A stretch of 64,000 bases of DNA from Lagopus muta (Eukaryota > Chordata > Aves > Galliformes > Phasianidae): positions 41,068,603 through 41,132,602 of the forward strand of contig NC_064435.1 of NCBI RefSeq assembly GCF_023343835.1. Direction: 5' to 3'. Below, piece by piece: positions 48,113 to 60,650 of the stretch. The translations under genes were made by a program, and so were the position numbers. Position 1 is the first letter of the stretch, and each line of letters opens with the position of its first letter. Below the pieces are notes generated by a model. It saw nothing but the letters and a program-made list of their open reading frames with translations, was not told where the DNA came from and searched no databases.

Positions 48113-50620
48113 ATTTTACATTGCTGGTGTCTTAACAGACACAAACTAAAGTTGCACAAGAATTTCTTTTTTTCACAAAGCTATAGTGATTCTCTGGGAA
48201 GTTAGCAGTAAGAAGGCAGGTAATGAGAAATCATGTTTGTACAACAGAAGCCTCAGCCGTTTATTGCAACAAAGCACTCATATCTGGGCCATGGGCAAAA
48301 GGGTCTAGAAGGACACAGGGGTATTTATGTCTTTCATGTGATGCACAGACCCTGGTGTTTAGAAATAGTCATTTCACTGATGATAGATGTATAAAAGCAG
48401 TATTTTCCCCTTTCAGTTCCATAACATTAAGATTATTATCTCCTAACAGTAATGATAAAAAATGATAAATTCTAAACAGAACCAAGTAGGTATGTTCATC
48501 TATTTGTGTTTTTTTGTTTTGGTAGTGATTCTAGTTGGACTGTGTTAAAATTGGCATTGAACACCATTGAACTCCAGCTCATGCTTTGGCATCAGTTGCA
48601 AGACGCAGCAAAACAGGTCTTCAAAGTAAAACAGAACTTACTTTATACTTGCTTGTTATGGGGCAGGCAGACTACTAAGAGAGAGAAGGTAACTCAGAAG
48701 TACAGCCATTCGCTCCCACTTCCAAGGCTGAGCCCACCTCGCATCTGTCAGAATCCAACCTCTTATTTACCTTTTACATGCATTATCCCAGCTGCACTCA
48801 AAAATCCAGAATATAGTATACACCAAGAACAGTGATGGACAGCCTCACAAGAAAGGAGAGGTGGTAACATGAGTTCACTTTACCAGGACCCAGTTCATAT
48901 TCCATTAAAAAAGCAGTAGGAAGTGTATTTAGACATCAGAAAAATCATAACAAAGCTTTCAATATACGAACATTAATGAAGTTTACTTAACATGGGAGTT
49001 GAGAGGGAAGGAAATAAGTTTCACATTAGTTTTTGGGACTTCATAAACATATCTGATTAACCACAAATCTTGATGCTGGAATAAGAAATCTCAGCACATT
49101 GAACTACAGAAGCAGCATCATTTATTCAGTATGTTTCAGTTGCTACTGGTTTCACAGTAAGAATGATGAGGCCTTGGACCTGACTTCTCCGGCATAGTGA
49201 GCATTGCAAATGTGTAAATATGTAACAAAAAGTCTGTACAATTTTAGGTTTTCTTGATTATGGTTTGAAGTGTGAGAAATCACTAGCAGAACACACATCT
49301 CCATTACCAATGCATCTTCACCTCCGGTGTCCTCTCCTCTTAGCCTGCCTCTCAGGTAACCAGAAGTGAGCTATCTACTCCTGATAATTTTGAATTCTAC
49401 TGATTCTGTTCAATAATTCACCTGATAACTTACTCAAAGCAGCTTCAAGGTCAGGACTCTAACTGTGACGGTCACCATCCACCAGGAAAATATTACCTGT
49501 TTAGTTTTTATTGACTTCTACAGTTCTTTACTCCTCCCAGCCACCCCCTCCTCCTTACTCACCTTTCTCAGAAGAGCTGCAGGCAAGAGAGAGGCAAGGC
49601 AGCCATCAGCTGCCTGATTCATCACAGAAGCTTCACCTCTGACCAGCATCTGGTGAGAAGTCATTTCTCAGTAATCCCAGTAAGTTTTCCCATTCTGCAC
49701 TATTTCACTTTATCAGGGTTCACTCCTCAATGAAACCTCTATTCCCCATTTCCTTGGGGTCTAACTTCAGAATGAACTTCAGTGTCCTGATCATTTTACA
49801 AAGCAACCATACCCTGAATTTCTTAAAAGTTGTGCAAGGCTAAGAGTGATCACACATACATCAGCAAGCAGGAACACACAAATAGGTAAGGCTAGATACG
49901 CTCACACTCAGAATATGGTCCAGATTTGGGAGAAATTCTAATACAACTCAACTTTGTTAGCACGGTTGTAGCAACCACTAAGAGCTTGTTTCAGCCTATC
50001 TTTGCATTTTTATACAGCTATGACCACCATGAATACAGTTGCTGGCATGCAATTGCTAATACTGTCCACAAAAATGCACTGATGAAGAGGATTGTTCCAC
50101 TTCACATACCTTTACTTTCAGACTACAGAACTGGGCACAAACAAGCTCTTTGGTGCATAAATAAATAACCCCAAACCTCGAGATCTCATACCACAGGTTT
50201 TAACTGATTAAAATATCTCAAAAAAAAAGTTATTACAACAATAGAAAATTAGAATACACTTGACTAGATTGCAGTCCTACATAGAAACTGATGTAAACTG
50301 CTTAACAGGCATCTATTTTACAAATTTGCATCAACATCAGTGGTATGTACCTATCAATTTAGAAGATACCTAAACGCAACTTTCTGTGCTAAAACACACC
50401 ACTGTGAACTCAGAGCTTTGTTGCATCCAACACTGCATGTCCACTTGTGCCTAACTGTAACAAAAGCACACCAGAATGAAACAGTTACGTTACTGCAGGA
50501 GCTCACCTATTGCCACAGTCAGGTGCGTTTTGGACAAAGGTGGAAAACCATAGGTCACTTAGGATTTAAAAATTAACTCTGGAGAGGCAACTACAGAGTG
50601 AAATGCAATGATTCAATTAT

Positions 50621-50692
50621 CATAGAATGGCCTGAGTTGAAAAGGACCATAATGATCATCTAGTTTCAATCCCCCTGCTATGTGCAGGGTCC
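50621..50692 (-). mobile_element. Short CR1 3' end
   Basis: Only about 70 bases: ATAGAATGGCCTGAGTTGAA followed by AGGACCATAATGATCATC and CCCTGCTATGTGCAGGGTC, in reverse complement. It is abruptly joined to non-CR1 sequence, indicating strong 5' truncation. Confidence 0.9.
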
Positions 50693-51899
50693 CACAGGTT
50701 TTAGCGTGTGATGTGGTAAGATTATGAAAAATGAGACACTGTGATGCTGATCAAATTAAAGATTTTATTGCTATTCCAATTTTGTACCAAACAACCCATG
50801 ACAGGAGGCTAGAAAAGAGCGTTTAAAACAATACCCATCACTTTAAAACCCACCAGCAATATTAATTCCTGATTATTTAGTCTGCGGAATGAAGATTTTA
50901 TCAAAGAAATGTTCCCCATTTCTCTCTTCAGAAGTTATAAATAATAAATAAGTTAATTAAAAAACACCCCTGCTTAGTACAAGTAAGCTCACTATTCAAA
51001 ATGTTAAGCTATATAAAGGTACAAAAGACTAAATTAGAATTACAACAGCAAAGAGGCTCATTTTTTCAAACTTTCATCTTAAAGCTAAGCTTACGTCGGC
51101 AGAGGGGAAAAAGGATTTCAAATACATACTTTTACAGCTATCTCTTCAAGGAAAGATGGCATAAAAATCGTTGCAGACTAGAAGAACCCAGCAGAGGCCA
51201 AAATCTCTTACCATGAAATGACTTTCACAGGGTCTGCTTTAATAGCAGGAATACAATGTGTGACCCAGATAACAAGAGCAGCAGCAAGGATTTAGTTTAG
51301 CAAAGCTGTAAAGCTGGCTAAAACGGGTTATAAGTCATTGATTAGCAAACACTTTTCCTAAGACTTGCATAAAGGTCCTTTGCAACATGACTCAGCACTC
51401 AGAGCACACAACATAAAGATCTTTTATCTATGGAAAACAGTCTGATTGGGGATTATTTTGTCAGTTGTACACCTAAGGACAGAATCAGGAAACGTTCCAT
51501 TCACCATGTATTTAGTAGTGAGAACTGTCACCAAATCCTTATTTTAACTTTGTGATAATCGTGTTTCAGTCTGCTATTTTCTACACTCCAGGTTTCAAAG
51601 GTTCAAATCACTTTATATTTTCATGACAATATGTTCAATTTCAGGGAGAAAATACATACACTTTTTACCTTGAAAAAAAGTTGTAAGTAAGATGAGTAAC
51701 ACTGGACACTTCACTAAACTATAGTGATGGCCTGAATAAAGCACACTGTTTTTACATGAACTGCAGAAAATGCTTATTATTTACTCAAGCACATTTCAAA
51801 TTCACTTAGCTATCCAGTTATGAACAGATGCAATGAAAGGAGGTGACTTTTTTTTAAGCAGTTACTGAGCCTAAGTGTTAGAAGCTATTTTCCTGACTT

Positions 51900-51916
51900 C
51901 CCCCCCCCCCCCCCCC
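51900..51916. repeat. 17-base C homopolymer
   Basis: An uninterrupted C run, giving G17 on the minus strand, which is the sense strand of UBE2V2 intron 1. Capable in principle of G-quadruplex or i-motif formation. Confidence 0.95.
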
Positions 51917-54900
51917 AATTCAGTTGAAGCTACTGATTCTTCTGAAATAAAGGATTAATGTAGAGCTCTGAGGTCTCAGGTTTCCACTGAAGGTTCCATT
52001 TGTTTCCAAACGCTAACTACAAGCGATCTTCAGTCACGTACCTGAGGCACCAGACCTACTTGAAAAGGTTGTAAAGTGAAAGCTCATCTAATTCAGAACC
52101 AGCCTGACAGCTTGACAATCTCAAGCTTTTGTAGCGATGTACTGATTTTATTCAAAATATTGTTCGCATTACATCTCATTAGTGCCTTCCAAATGTCAAA
52201 CAAAGAAAAACATTCTTTTGGGCAAAGCAGCATATAGCAAAACCCTTCTGAGTGCAGCTTAAAACAGCTATGAATGCCTCCTCTAGCAGCATCTTGTCTT
52301 TACACAACCCATGCTGAGGTTCCCACCAGCTAGCTGAGACAGCAAGGCAACAAAACCTAAGCGACATGAGAGCTGAAGGTGATTTGCTACTTGAGATCAA
52401 GTTTTGGTTAGGATGAAGTAAAGCTATTGTCTAGGAAAACACACGCAAGAGTAGCTGGAGAAACAGGAGGAAGAGTCTGTCAACAGTTGAACAGTTTCAC
52501 AGCACGTACTTCTGTTGCTTTAGGAAAAATCTTCAGAAAGGCAAAACACACAAAGTAATGAATGTGTATATGTACCTCAACTCCACTGATTACTCATGAG
52601 GTTTGGCAATTCTGTTCCCACACATTAGAAGCCTTCTCATGTGAGAAGCCTGAAATTTATAATCTAACCAATCTGTCTCCAAATACTGAAAGACAGCTAT
52701 TCCATTCCTGAAATGGTGTGGCTTGTCTTTTCATCCAGGCTAGTATTATCTAGGATTGTATGCAACAATTTAAGTAGTGGGCTTCCATACTAAGCTTGGT
52801 AACACCCTTGAATTTCAAACAAATTCTTAAATAAGTGGCCTGCTTTAAGGAAGGTGCTTAGCCACTGAGCGTATTCTTACATAGCCACTGTGGATGTATG
52901 TCGGAGCTTACATTTAAAGACCAAACTGCAAAATACCAGCAACAAAGAGAGGAATATGGTAAGGGCAAAGTTCTGAGAAGATACCAAATGTCATGCCTAT
53001 GTACGTCACAGTCAGAAAGTACTGATGGTCTATATATAGTTCAGAAGCCGTTTGTAAGCAAGATACTTTTCAATCCAGCTGAAGCACATGCAAATTAATT
53101 TGAGGCTTGCCACATCGCTTTAAAGCAGGCAGAACAATTCCAGTTTCCTTGTGCATAGGACAGGATGGAAAAACGCCCCACACAGAGAGTGCTGCCACAC
53201 AGAACACAGCATTCTATTCCTTTTGTTTTCTCTGATTACTTACAGCTTCAAGAGTTCTCTGCTTTATACAACTACATGGAAAATGCAAGAACATTTATGA
53301 GGACTGTAAAATTCTGAACTGCTATTAAGTGGCTTCTTGAATAAATCCAGGGTAAGTGATTAATAATGTCACAGAGGTATAATACAGAAAGGAAAGAGGA
53401 GTAATAAAGCCTTGAAGGTGAAACACATTAGGAGAACTATTTCTCCCATAAGGAAGAGGAAGGAAATGGGTATCCAAATAGTTCAAAGGAAAGTAGAAAC
53501 CCAGCCAGGTCAAGTTTAATACACAAGTTTTCTAGATACAAAGCTTAAATTGTACCATTTATGAAAAAAAAAAAAAAAAAGAATCTTCAAAACATTACTT
53601 CAATGTCCCACTAATGAATAAATTAATTTATTATTCCTTTAAAGGGTTCATAATATCTAGCAGTCTCCAAACAAGGTATGATAGTTCACTGATGGCCATC
53701 CTGCTAAGCACAGAACAGGCAGACATTAGCTTGATCTTGACGAGAGAAGAGTTGTAAAAAATATAAAGGAAAGCGCTGAGAAATTACCCCACATTATGGA
53801 ATCATTTTAATGGAAGATTTTTAGGGAAAATAGCTTTACAAACGGAACAAAAACACCACACACAAACCACCCAATCACCAATAAATCTATTGCCAGTCCT
53901 TGCCTTACAGCCTGGAGAGTCAGACCATTTCCAGCCCTTCATTTTCAGCATCAGGTTCCTTACAGCTGCACTCACATACACGTAGACTTGCTTTAACCAG
54001 ATCCAAAAGTTCAGACAGAAGTAAACACCAAACTTAAGAAAACAAGGCACTGACATTGAGCATGGTGTCATTTCTAATCAGAATCAATCATATACATTCA
54101 GAAAGAAAAATTAGCCTCACACAGGTAACACCAGTCACACAAAGTAGCCAATTCACCTTTAAAGATGAGACTATTAAGTGAGTACAAATGAGAAGTGTGG
54201 ATTTTATAGAAACAACATTTCTTCAGGATCTAGCAGTGCTTTTCTGAAGCCATTTAGCACACTTTGCAAAGAGGTTGTTTGTGCCTACATGTAAGAAAAA
54301 AATTGCAAACCTCACCTATAATTTCTGACCATAGATCAGCTGATTCTATGTATGTATATTTTTAACCTAAGACAGATTTCAGCAAACCAAAGGGAGTTTT
54401 CACTGACTTAGTCTTATTCTGATACAAGCTACTTTATATCCTCGGTCTAATAGCAAGGAGATGGAAGACTTCAGCAATCCAGTTTTAGACACTGCAGTCT
54501 TGATATTGTCTTGAAGTGCAAAAATTAACTCCTGAATTAACGCCTTCAAATTATGTTGCTGATCAGTTCCTTCTTCTAGAGCTGCATATGAGATTTTAAA
54601 TGGCAAGCTTTGCTGAATTATTTTTTTTAACCCGAAGCTATGTTCAGTCACATCTTGTGCTCTACGTTTTCAAAACATCACAAAATGAATCTTCAGCTAA
54701 ACCACTTGGAATTGGTACATCACATCAACAACAGTTGTTCTTGATTTTGAAAAATAAAAAGTAAATTGATTTGTTCTTCCCCTTTTCCCCAGCAGTACCC
54801 ACACAAACACCTCAGGTCCAGCTACAAGCTGCAGCTGTCATACTGCGGGATTAATCAAAATTATCTGAGGAATGTCAGCCACTGAGACATTAAATATTTA

Positions 54901-57149
54901 CTTGCAAAGTTAGTTAACATAGATGATTTCTAAAAGGAAGTAAGCACTGTATAGCTGCGAAATGTCTAACACACATTTTCTTCAGCACACACTAAAGAAA
55001 AGCTATTTTCAAATTAGATTGTTTGTTCTTAAAAGGCATTTTTATTTTTTAAATGATTGTTCAAAGAATTAGCAATCTCATTAAAGGAATTTCTGGAATA
55101 AAACCGAGACAGTTGACCTTAGTAAGTTTTGTTGGTTTTCCTTGGTGTTACAATTTCATTACTGGATTTCACGCAACCAAAACACTCATTTTTCTGAAAT
55201 AAATAAGGATGAAGCTGAACATTACAGCAAGAGCAGATGAAATTCACACAGGTAGAGATAAATCTCATGTTTATACCAAATCACTCCCTCCTTTGTTCCG
55301 TAAATGAGCTTAACGTAGCTTCATGCTAAGAGTTGGCCTGTGTGAAATCTTAAAATTTCTACCTACTATATGGAAAGCACCACAACAGCAAAAAAAATCC
55401 TATCTCCAATCTGTGCATATGCAAATGCAAAGCCAAAAGCATTTTCCCCACTGCAATCAGCATTTTCCTCCAGAAGCTATGACTAAATATTCCTAGCAGT
55501 TCTGTTAAAGAGGGTTTGCTTCGTTGTACTAAAATGACTTTGTTGTTTGGGACAGACGCATGTACAATTCTGTACATTTTCCACTTTTTGGGAACTTTAC
55601 GTGTGGCTGTATATCTGAGACAAAAACTACTGCACTATTCAGTTGCACTATACAAAGTATATGGAAGCTTCTAAGATATCACATGTAAGACTATAAAGGA
55701 CATTTATAACCGTAAAACCATGGAAATTTTGTGTAAAAATTATTGCTTTTTATGTAGTCAAATACACTGCAGGAAAAAAACAGCTTTTTTTGATATACAA
55801 ATTTTTAGTAGCAGATACTCTACAATAGCCAGACTGCACATACTGATATGCAAAATGCCAATACTCAAAGCACAAGCCCTAAAACAGTTTTGTTTCCTGT
55901 GCATACCAGGAAATCCCATTTCAGAGACTAGACACAAGCAGAAGTCTTTGGAAGTTATTTCATAGTAAAATGATTAATAAATTTTTTTTGAAGTTTGACA
56001 TCAGGTATTATGCTAATTCAGATTAAAAAAATAAAATGCAGTAATCCATAGCTGACTAAATACTGATCTCTAATATATCTATTCCAGCTCAGCCTAACAT
56101 AGGCAATAATATTTCTTTTTTGGACTGTCTTTTGGACTTGCAAGAGCTGCTCTACGTCCAATTTGTTGTAATCTTTCCAAATTGGACTCTGTGCATCCCA
56201 CATCTCCAAAGTCACATTACCAAGTATAGAGAATGTTCTCCTACCATAAAAAACACTCTCCTTGCAGAATCAACAGTAAGGTACCAAAATAAGACTTTTT
56301 TTTTTTTTTTTTTTTAATCCCTGCTTTATTAGTCTCAATCCTTTGATGAGCCAGTGGTTTGGGAACAGAAATGAATCAACCTGGCCAATATGCACCCTAG
56401 AGTGAGCACTGAGGTCAATTTATTCCTCTGTTCTGAGCTCTGTCAATCCCATTTACGTCTTATAAGCTCTTAGGAGTGAGAAAAGAGTGAAAGAGGCCCT
56501 GTAACTCTCAGCTTTTTATAGTAGAAAAAGGCTTTATTTTTCAAGGCCTACATGAAACAAAATTGGGATAGTATACCTATGCTTCTTAAATTTTTCCATT
56601 CATGACTTGAAGAAATATTCTTGTCTACTAATTTATCACCTGCTACCATGACATTTCACTCAACAGATTCTATACTGATTACTGATACAGGATTCATTCT
56701 CTCATGCTTCCAAGTCACACCTCACAGCTCTTTGCCTTTCCATTTGCCCACATGACAAACTAGCTGCTCACTGGAAGAGAACAAGATGCTTCACTCCTTA
56801 TCCCCAGCACACTGCAGTCAGCAATCAACTGCAGTACTTTTCCTCCAATGCACAACACAGGCCGGACCTCTGTCCCCTTGCAAAAAGAGCAAAAAGACAC
56901 CACCTTCACTTTGGAAGGATGCTATATCACAATTGCTGTACACAGCAGATGGTGCAACAGTACAGATCCTTGCTACAAGCCTTTATTCTGCAGCATTTTT
57001 TTAATTAATTAATTAATTTTTTTTACCAGGGCTGGCAACATCCCCTCCATTCTCTACACGCACACACATCCACCCCTTCCTGCCTCTTAGCACAGTCTTC
57101 TCCACCCCACCACACCGATTCCCAGAAACGCGGTACTTTCTCTCCCCAC

Positions 57150-57640
57150 TGACGCCCCAGGTCAGGTTCTCACGGCGGCGTCGCAGCCCTACAGACGGGA
57201 GTGACCGTCCCCGGGGCCGAGCCCAGCCCGGCGGTGCTGCCGCTTCCCTTTCTCCCCATCGGAAGATACCTCCACCCCACCCCGCTCCACTCTCTCCCGT
57301 CACTGACAGCTCGCCCCGTCCCCGAAAAAGGAGATCTGTCCGGCCCTCATAGGGAGTACCCACCCCCGGGCACAACACCCAGCTCCCCGCAGCAGCCCCA
57401 GGCCCGCCGAGCCCCCTCACAGACCTGTGGAGCCAGCCATCTTGTCCAAACCCCCCCGCGCCGGGCCGGGCCTGCACGCCACACGCGTCACTTCCGCCAG
57501 ACGCACTACGTCACTTCCTGCACGGCGACCGGCCGCTCCGAGGGGCGGGCAGGAGAGCGGGCAAATATAGGGGGGGGCGGGGTGAGAGGTGTGGCGGTGC
57601 AGAGAGGAGGTCCCTGAGAAGGAGCTGGGCTGCAGCGTTT
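57150..57640 (-). promoter_or_regulatory. UBE2V2: UBE2V2 CpG-island promoter
   Basis: The only strongly GC- and CpG-rich stretch in the window, spanning the UBE2V2 start codon. Two copies of CGTCACTTCC (57486-57495 and 57509-57518) read on the minus strand as GGAAGTGACG, a composite of an ETS core and a CRE half-site. Further up are GC boxes (GGGGGGGCGGGG near 57570-57583) next to a TATA/CArG-like CCTATATTTG. The layout suits a housekeeping gene. Factor names are inferred from motif form. Confidence 0.8.
57425..57440 (-). CDS. UBE2V2: UBE2V2 coding exon 1 (start codon, residues 1-5)
   Basis: The ATG at 57438-57440 (context AAGATGG, with A at -3 and G at +4) begins ATG-GCT-GGC-TCC-ACA-G, encoding MAGST, and ends at donor ACAG|GTCTGT. 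Joined to exon 2 this gives MAGSTVKVPRNF, close to human MAVSTGVKVPRNF. The alternative donor eight bases on (GTGAGG) has a better consensus but would bring TAA into frame, so the weaker donor must be used for the conserved protein. The four coding exons total 435 bases, 144 codons plus stop. A very short first coding exon in a CpG-rich region is typical for this gene. Confidence 0.9.
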
Positions 57641-57698
57641 TCGGTGCTTACGGTGACAGAATTAGAAGTGAGATTTCAAAAGACAGCCAACAGTATGA

Positions 57699-57743
57699 AC
57701 ACACACACAAAGTCGCAATAGTTAAAGATTTTACTCCTTTATT
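57699..57743 (-). terminator. Poly(A) signal of an upstream minus-strand transcript
   Basis: On the minus strand AATAAA (57738-57743) is followed about 30 bases later by a pure GT run, GTGTGTGTGTG (57699-57709). This is a textbook cleavage signal with downstream element. It lies only about 260 bases upstream of the UBE2V2 start codon, so it should belong to another minus-strand gene ending just before the UBE2V2 promoter. Confidence 0.5.
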
Positions 57744-58361
57744 ATAGCATCACTAGAAAATACCATGGCCTGGAATGGAAGAAAATACAATGTGAACTGT
57801 CCTTCTCCTTGTTTTTCTGATCAAGACTCAGCCCGTTTGTTTTTCTGAAGGATTTACTTTTTCAGGTGATCCTATGCTAACAGTCAGTACGTGATGCCAA
57901 TGGGGACAGCAAGCCTACCAATCCCAAGCAACTTGCTCTCTGTAACTCTGGAAGCACACACAGGACTCCACTGTCCATCTATACCTGCTGACTTGATGTA
58001 GGGCACGTGGTTACTGGCAACAAATAATTTCAATGCTTATTGCAACTGCAGGAAATAAAGAAAAAACAGGTCGCAGGAGGAAGAAATGGCATGTTTGCCA
58101 GCAGAGAAATGCACCCTTATGCTGAGTGACTCATTTCACTCTTTGAATGTTGACCTAAGTTTATTGGGATAAAATGTATTATTTTATTTTTGCAGCATTA
58201 AATTTAAAAAAAAAAAAAAAAGCCTGATAACTAGAAGAACTGAACAAATTCAAATGTATATGAAGTTCCTTTTTTTCCCCAAGCTATCGAGCATTTACAG
58301 ATAGCAGTGAAGTCACTTATCCTCAAAAAAAAAGAGCTCCTTTTTGAAATACAACTTCAAC

Positions 58362-58522
58362 TCATGCAGGATGGATGCCCCATTCTTGGAGACATTCAAG
58401 ATCAGACTGAACTAACCTTAGCAACCTGATCTACCTGCAGATATCTCTGTTCATTGCAGGGGAGTTGTACTAGATGGCCTTTAAAGGTCCCTTCCAACTC
58501 AAATGATTCTATGATTCTATGC
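58362..58522 (+). mobile_element. CR1 LINE 3' fragment
   Basis: Plus-strand CR1 3' end: GATGGATGCCCCATTCTTGG, then GCAGGGGAGTTGTACTAGAT and GGTCCCTTCCAACTC, closing with ATGATTCTATGATTCTATG. Short, but with a complete terminal repeat. Confidence 0.95.
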
Positions 58523-58654
58523 TTAGAACTTGATTGATGGCTAATAGTAACCATTAGAACAAAAGCCTTTTATAAACTTCATGGTCAAACACCACATAAC
58601 GTATCTTATAAGAAAACTTAGACGTGGGTGCTCAACTCAGAAAATTAATTACTG

Positions 58655-58735
58655 TTAATTAATTACATATATAAATATAAGTATATATATATATATTTAT
58701 ATATATATATAAATATTATAAATATAATTAATTAA
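58655..58735. repeat. AT-rich palindrome / microsatellite
   Basis: Nearly pure A/T with alternating TA runs. It is roughly symmetric, with TTAATTAATTA on the left and AATTAATTAA on the right around a TATATATATA core. It could extrude as a cruciform or simply be a microsatellite. Confidence 0.85.
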
Positions 58736-60639
58736 CTACAATCATGTTGTAAAATGAACTTATTTATACCGTGTATATTTTTGCATGTAGCTTCTGCAGT
58801 CAGCTCTCTTGCTCTAAAAATATTCTCCAGAATTGCAGAGTAATGGTCCTTCAGGCTCCATCCCACCCCAGGGATGACTGCTTAAGTAATATTTGGAACA
58901 AGATCTTGGGAGAAGACAAATAAAGAATAATATTTCCCCTTTTCTCAGTCTGCAGCAATCACAGACATATGATAACTGTATCTTAGAACAAGTCTACTGC
59001 AAACATTATTTTTAACTGAATGAATGATTAACTTGTATAACTTTAAGTGACATATTATAGAGGACATAAATCTGTATGAATGGCAATAAAAACACAAATC
59101 AAACAAAGCTCAATTCCCTCATTTCTTTACACAGAATATATAAATAAAACTGCTGAAGCAGAAAGTGCAAATACTCCCACGAGTAGTGTTTTGGGGAGCT
59201 AGGACCCTTAACCTTCTCTATCCAACCTGCTCTTCTAAAGACAATGTATCTAAAAAGTAAAGACATAGAACACCACATGGGCTAAGAAAAAGCTGTTACT
59301 TATAGTCATATTGCAGCGCTTTTAAAGCTCTAACAAACACCAGTGCTCCATTATAGGGATCTGTACATAAATATAATGAGCAGTAATTAATCTGGAGAAC
59401 TTACAGTTGGATGCCACCATTCTACAAGTGACTGCAGACTGCACCTGCCTCACTGAGTTTTCTCATTTCATTGTTGCACAAGTTGTGTCTGATTAGCAGA
59501 GAAGAGCAACATTACTCATCCTTAAAGGCAGAGGAAGCATCAGGCATTACACAGTCATGGGAACACAGCAAACTCGGAACCAATAATAATCATACAGAAA
59601 ACTACTACAGTATCTTATTCCAAGCAAATGTATGTGTAAATCATTACCTGACCTCAGAATGGACTCCTGAAGATCATAACTCTTTTCTCTCCACTGAACC
59701 TCATTTGAACCACAATGATCTAGCAGTTTTAAAGTTACAATGCGTCTTTTCACTCCACCATGTAGAGAATATAAGACAAATAAGCAAATTCTGTTTCTAT
59801 TCCATCCATCGAGAGGTTATGTTCTTTCTTGTCTCCTGAACATCCATGCAGCACAGTATTTGCCCCTTCCTTAGATTGAAACCCAATTCATAATTTCGTT
59901 TCCTTATTTTCATTCATTTCAGTATGCGTCCTTCCAAGATTCTGATTGCACAGATTGTCTATATTTACAGGAAAGTTTTCCTGTGGTTCCTCACGCTGCC
60001 TCAAGCTTGGAGTACAAGCAGTGAAATAGCTGAATCAGTGAGTCAGAAAATCACATCAGAATTATAAATATCTCAAAATGACATAAGATGTACAGCACAG
60101 TTTTACAGAGAAAATTTCCATGATATTGCACAGATGTGAAGCTTCAAAAGGAAAGAACATAATCTTGCAAAGAGAAACAACATATGGAAGACTGTAGCTC
60201 ATTCTTTCTAATGAATAGCTTAAGCTTACACAACAACAAGAAAAAAGAGTATTCCTCACAACACAAACACCAGCTTTGTTTCATACACTAAACTGTAATA
60301 TAAAAAATAAATTTAATAATTCAGTCATCAAATACATAATGAAATCATGAATCAAAGTTATCAAGGTACATTAAAAATCCCTAATTTATTTTTCTCTGTA
60401 ATTTGTTCATGTTGTTTACCACTGTATTAAAATGTCAGTTTTGTTATTTCATATAAGGATTATATTTCCCCTCATATACAAAAGAAAGCCACACCATTAG
60501 GAATAGCAAAAAAACAAAATACTGAAAGCAAAATATGAACAGTTTGCAGTTCACCCAACTTTTTCACATTTATTCTTTTTCGTATAATGGCACAAATGGG
60601 AAACATTTTCACTGCTTATTTCACAATGAATAAAGGGTG

Positions 60640-60643
60640 AAAA
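60640..60643 (-). terminator. Pol III terminator of tRNA-Ala
   Basis: A TTTT run on the minus strand, seven bases after the last tRNA base; an earlier TTT is too short to count. This is the expected RNA polymerase III stop. Confidence 0.75.
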
Positions 60644-60650
60644 CAAACGC

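Larger units (their letters stand above)
39093..57424 (-). other. UBE2V2: UBE2V2 intron 1
   Basis: An 18.3 kb first intron. It carries four CR1 fragments (40135-41000, 42042-42400, 47742-48112, 50621-50692), an internally deleted mariner element (43792-44306), a CA repeat, a 17-base C run and several A or T tracts. Outside these I see AT-rich unique sequence with chance open frames and no recognisable exon or RNA gene. Confidence 0.88.
57744..60639 (-). other. Possible 3' part of an unrecognised minus-strand gene
   Basis: Upstream of the poly(A) signal is a minus-strand open stretch ending with TGA at 57884-57886; its last residues read LLGIGRLAVPIGITY. A second open segment at 59648-59752 has acceptor- and donor-like borders (GTAATG) and contains CGSNEVQWREKSYDLQESIL. 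The two are phase-compatible if the acceptor at 58036/58037 is used, although a stronger acceptor ten bases earlier would give a different, quickly terminated frame. I do not recognise either peptide. A plus-strand CR1 fragment and an AT palindrome also lie here. The coding status is unproven. Confidence 0.25.

Noticed and set aside
50693-50800. Sequence after the short CR1 end with ATTAAAGATTTTATTG, considered as an LTR end
   Set aside because: No matching second LTR, no primer-binding site and no inverted TG...CA ends were found.
57013-57477. 154-codon minus-strand open frame over the UBE2V2 promoter
   Set aside because: It runs through the UBE2V2 start region in a different frame, is rich in Gly and Arg as expected from CpG-rich DNA, and has no conserved motif.
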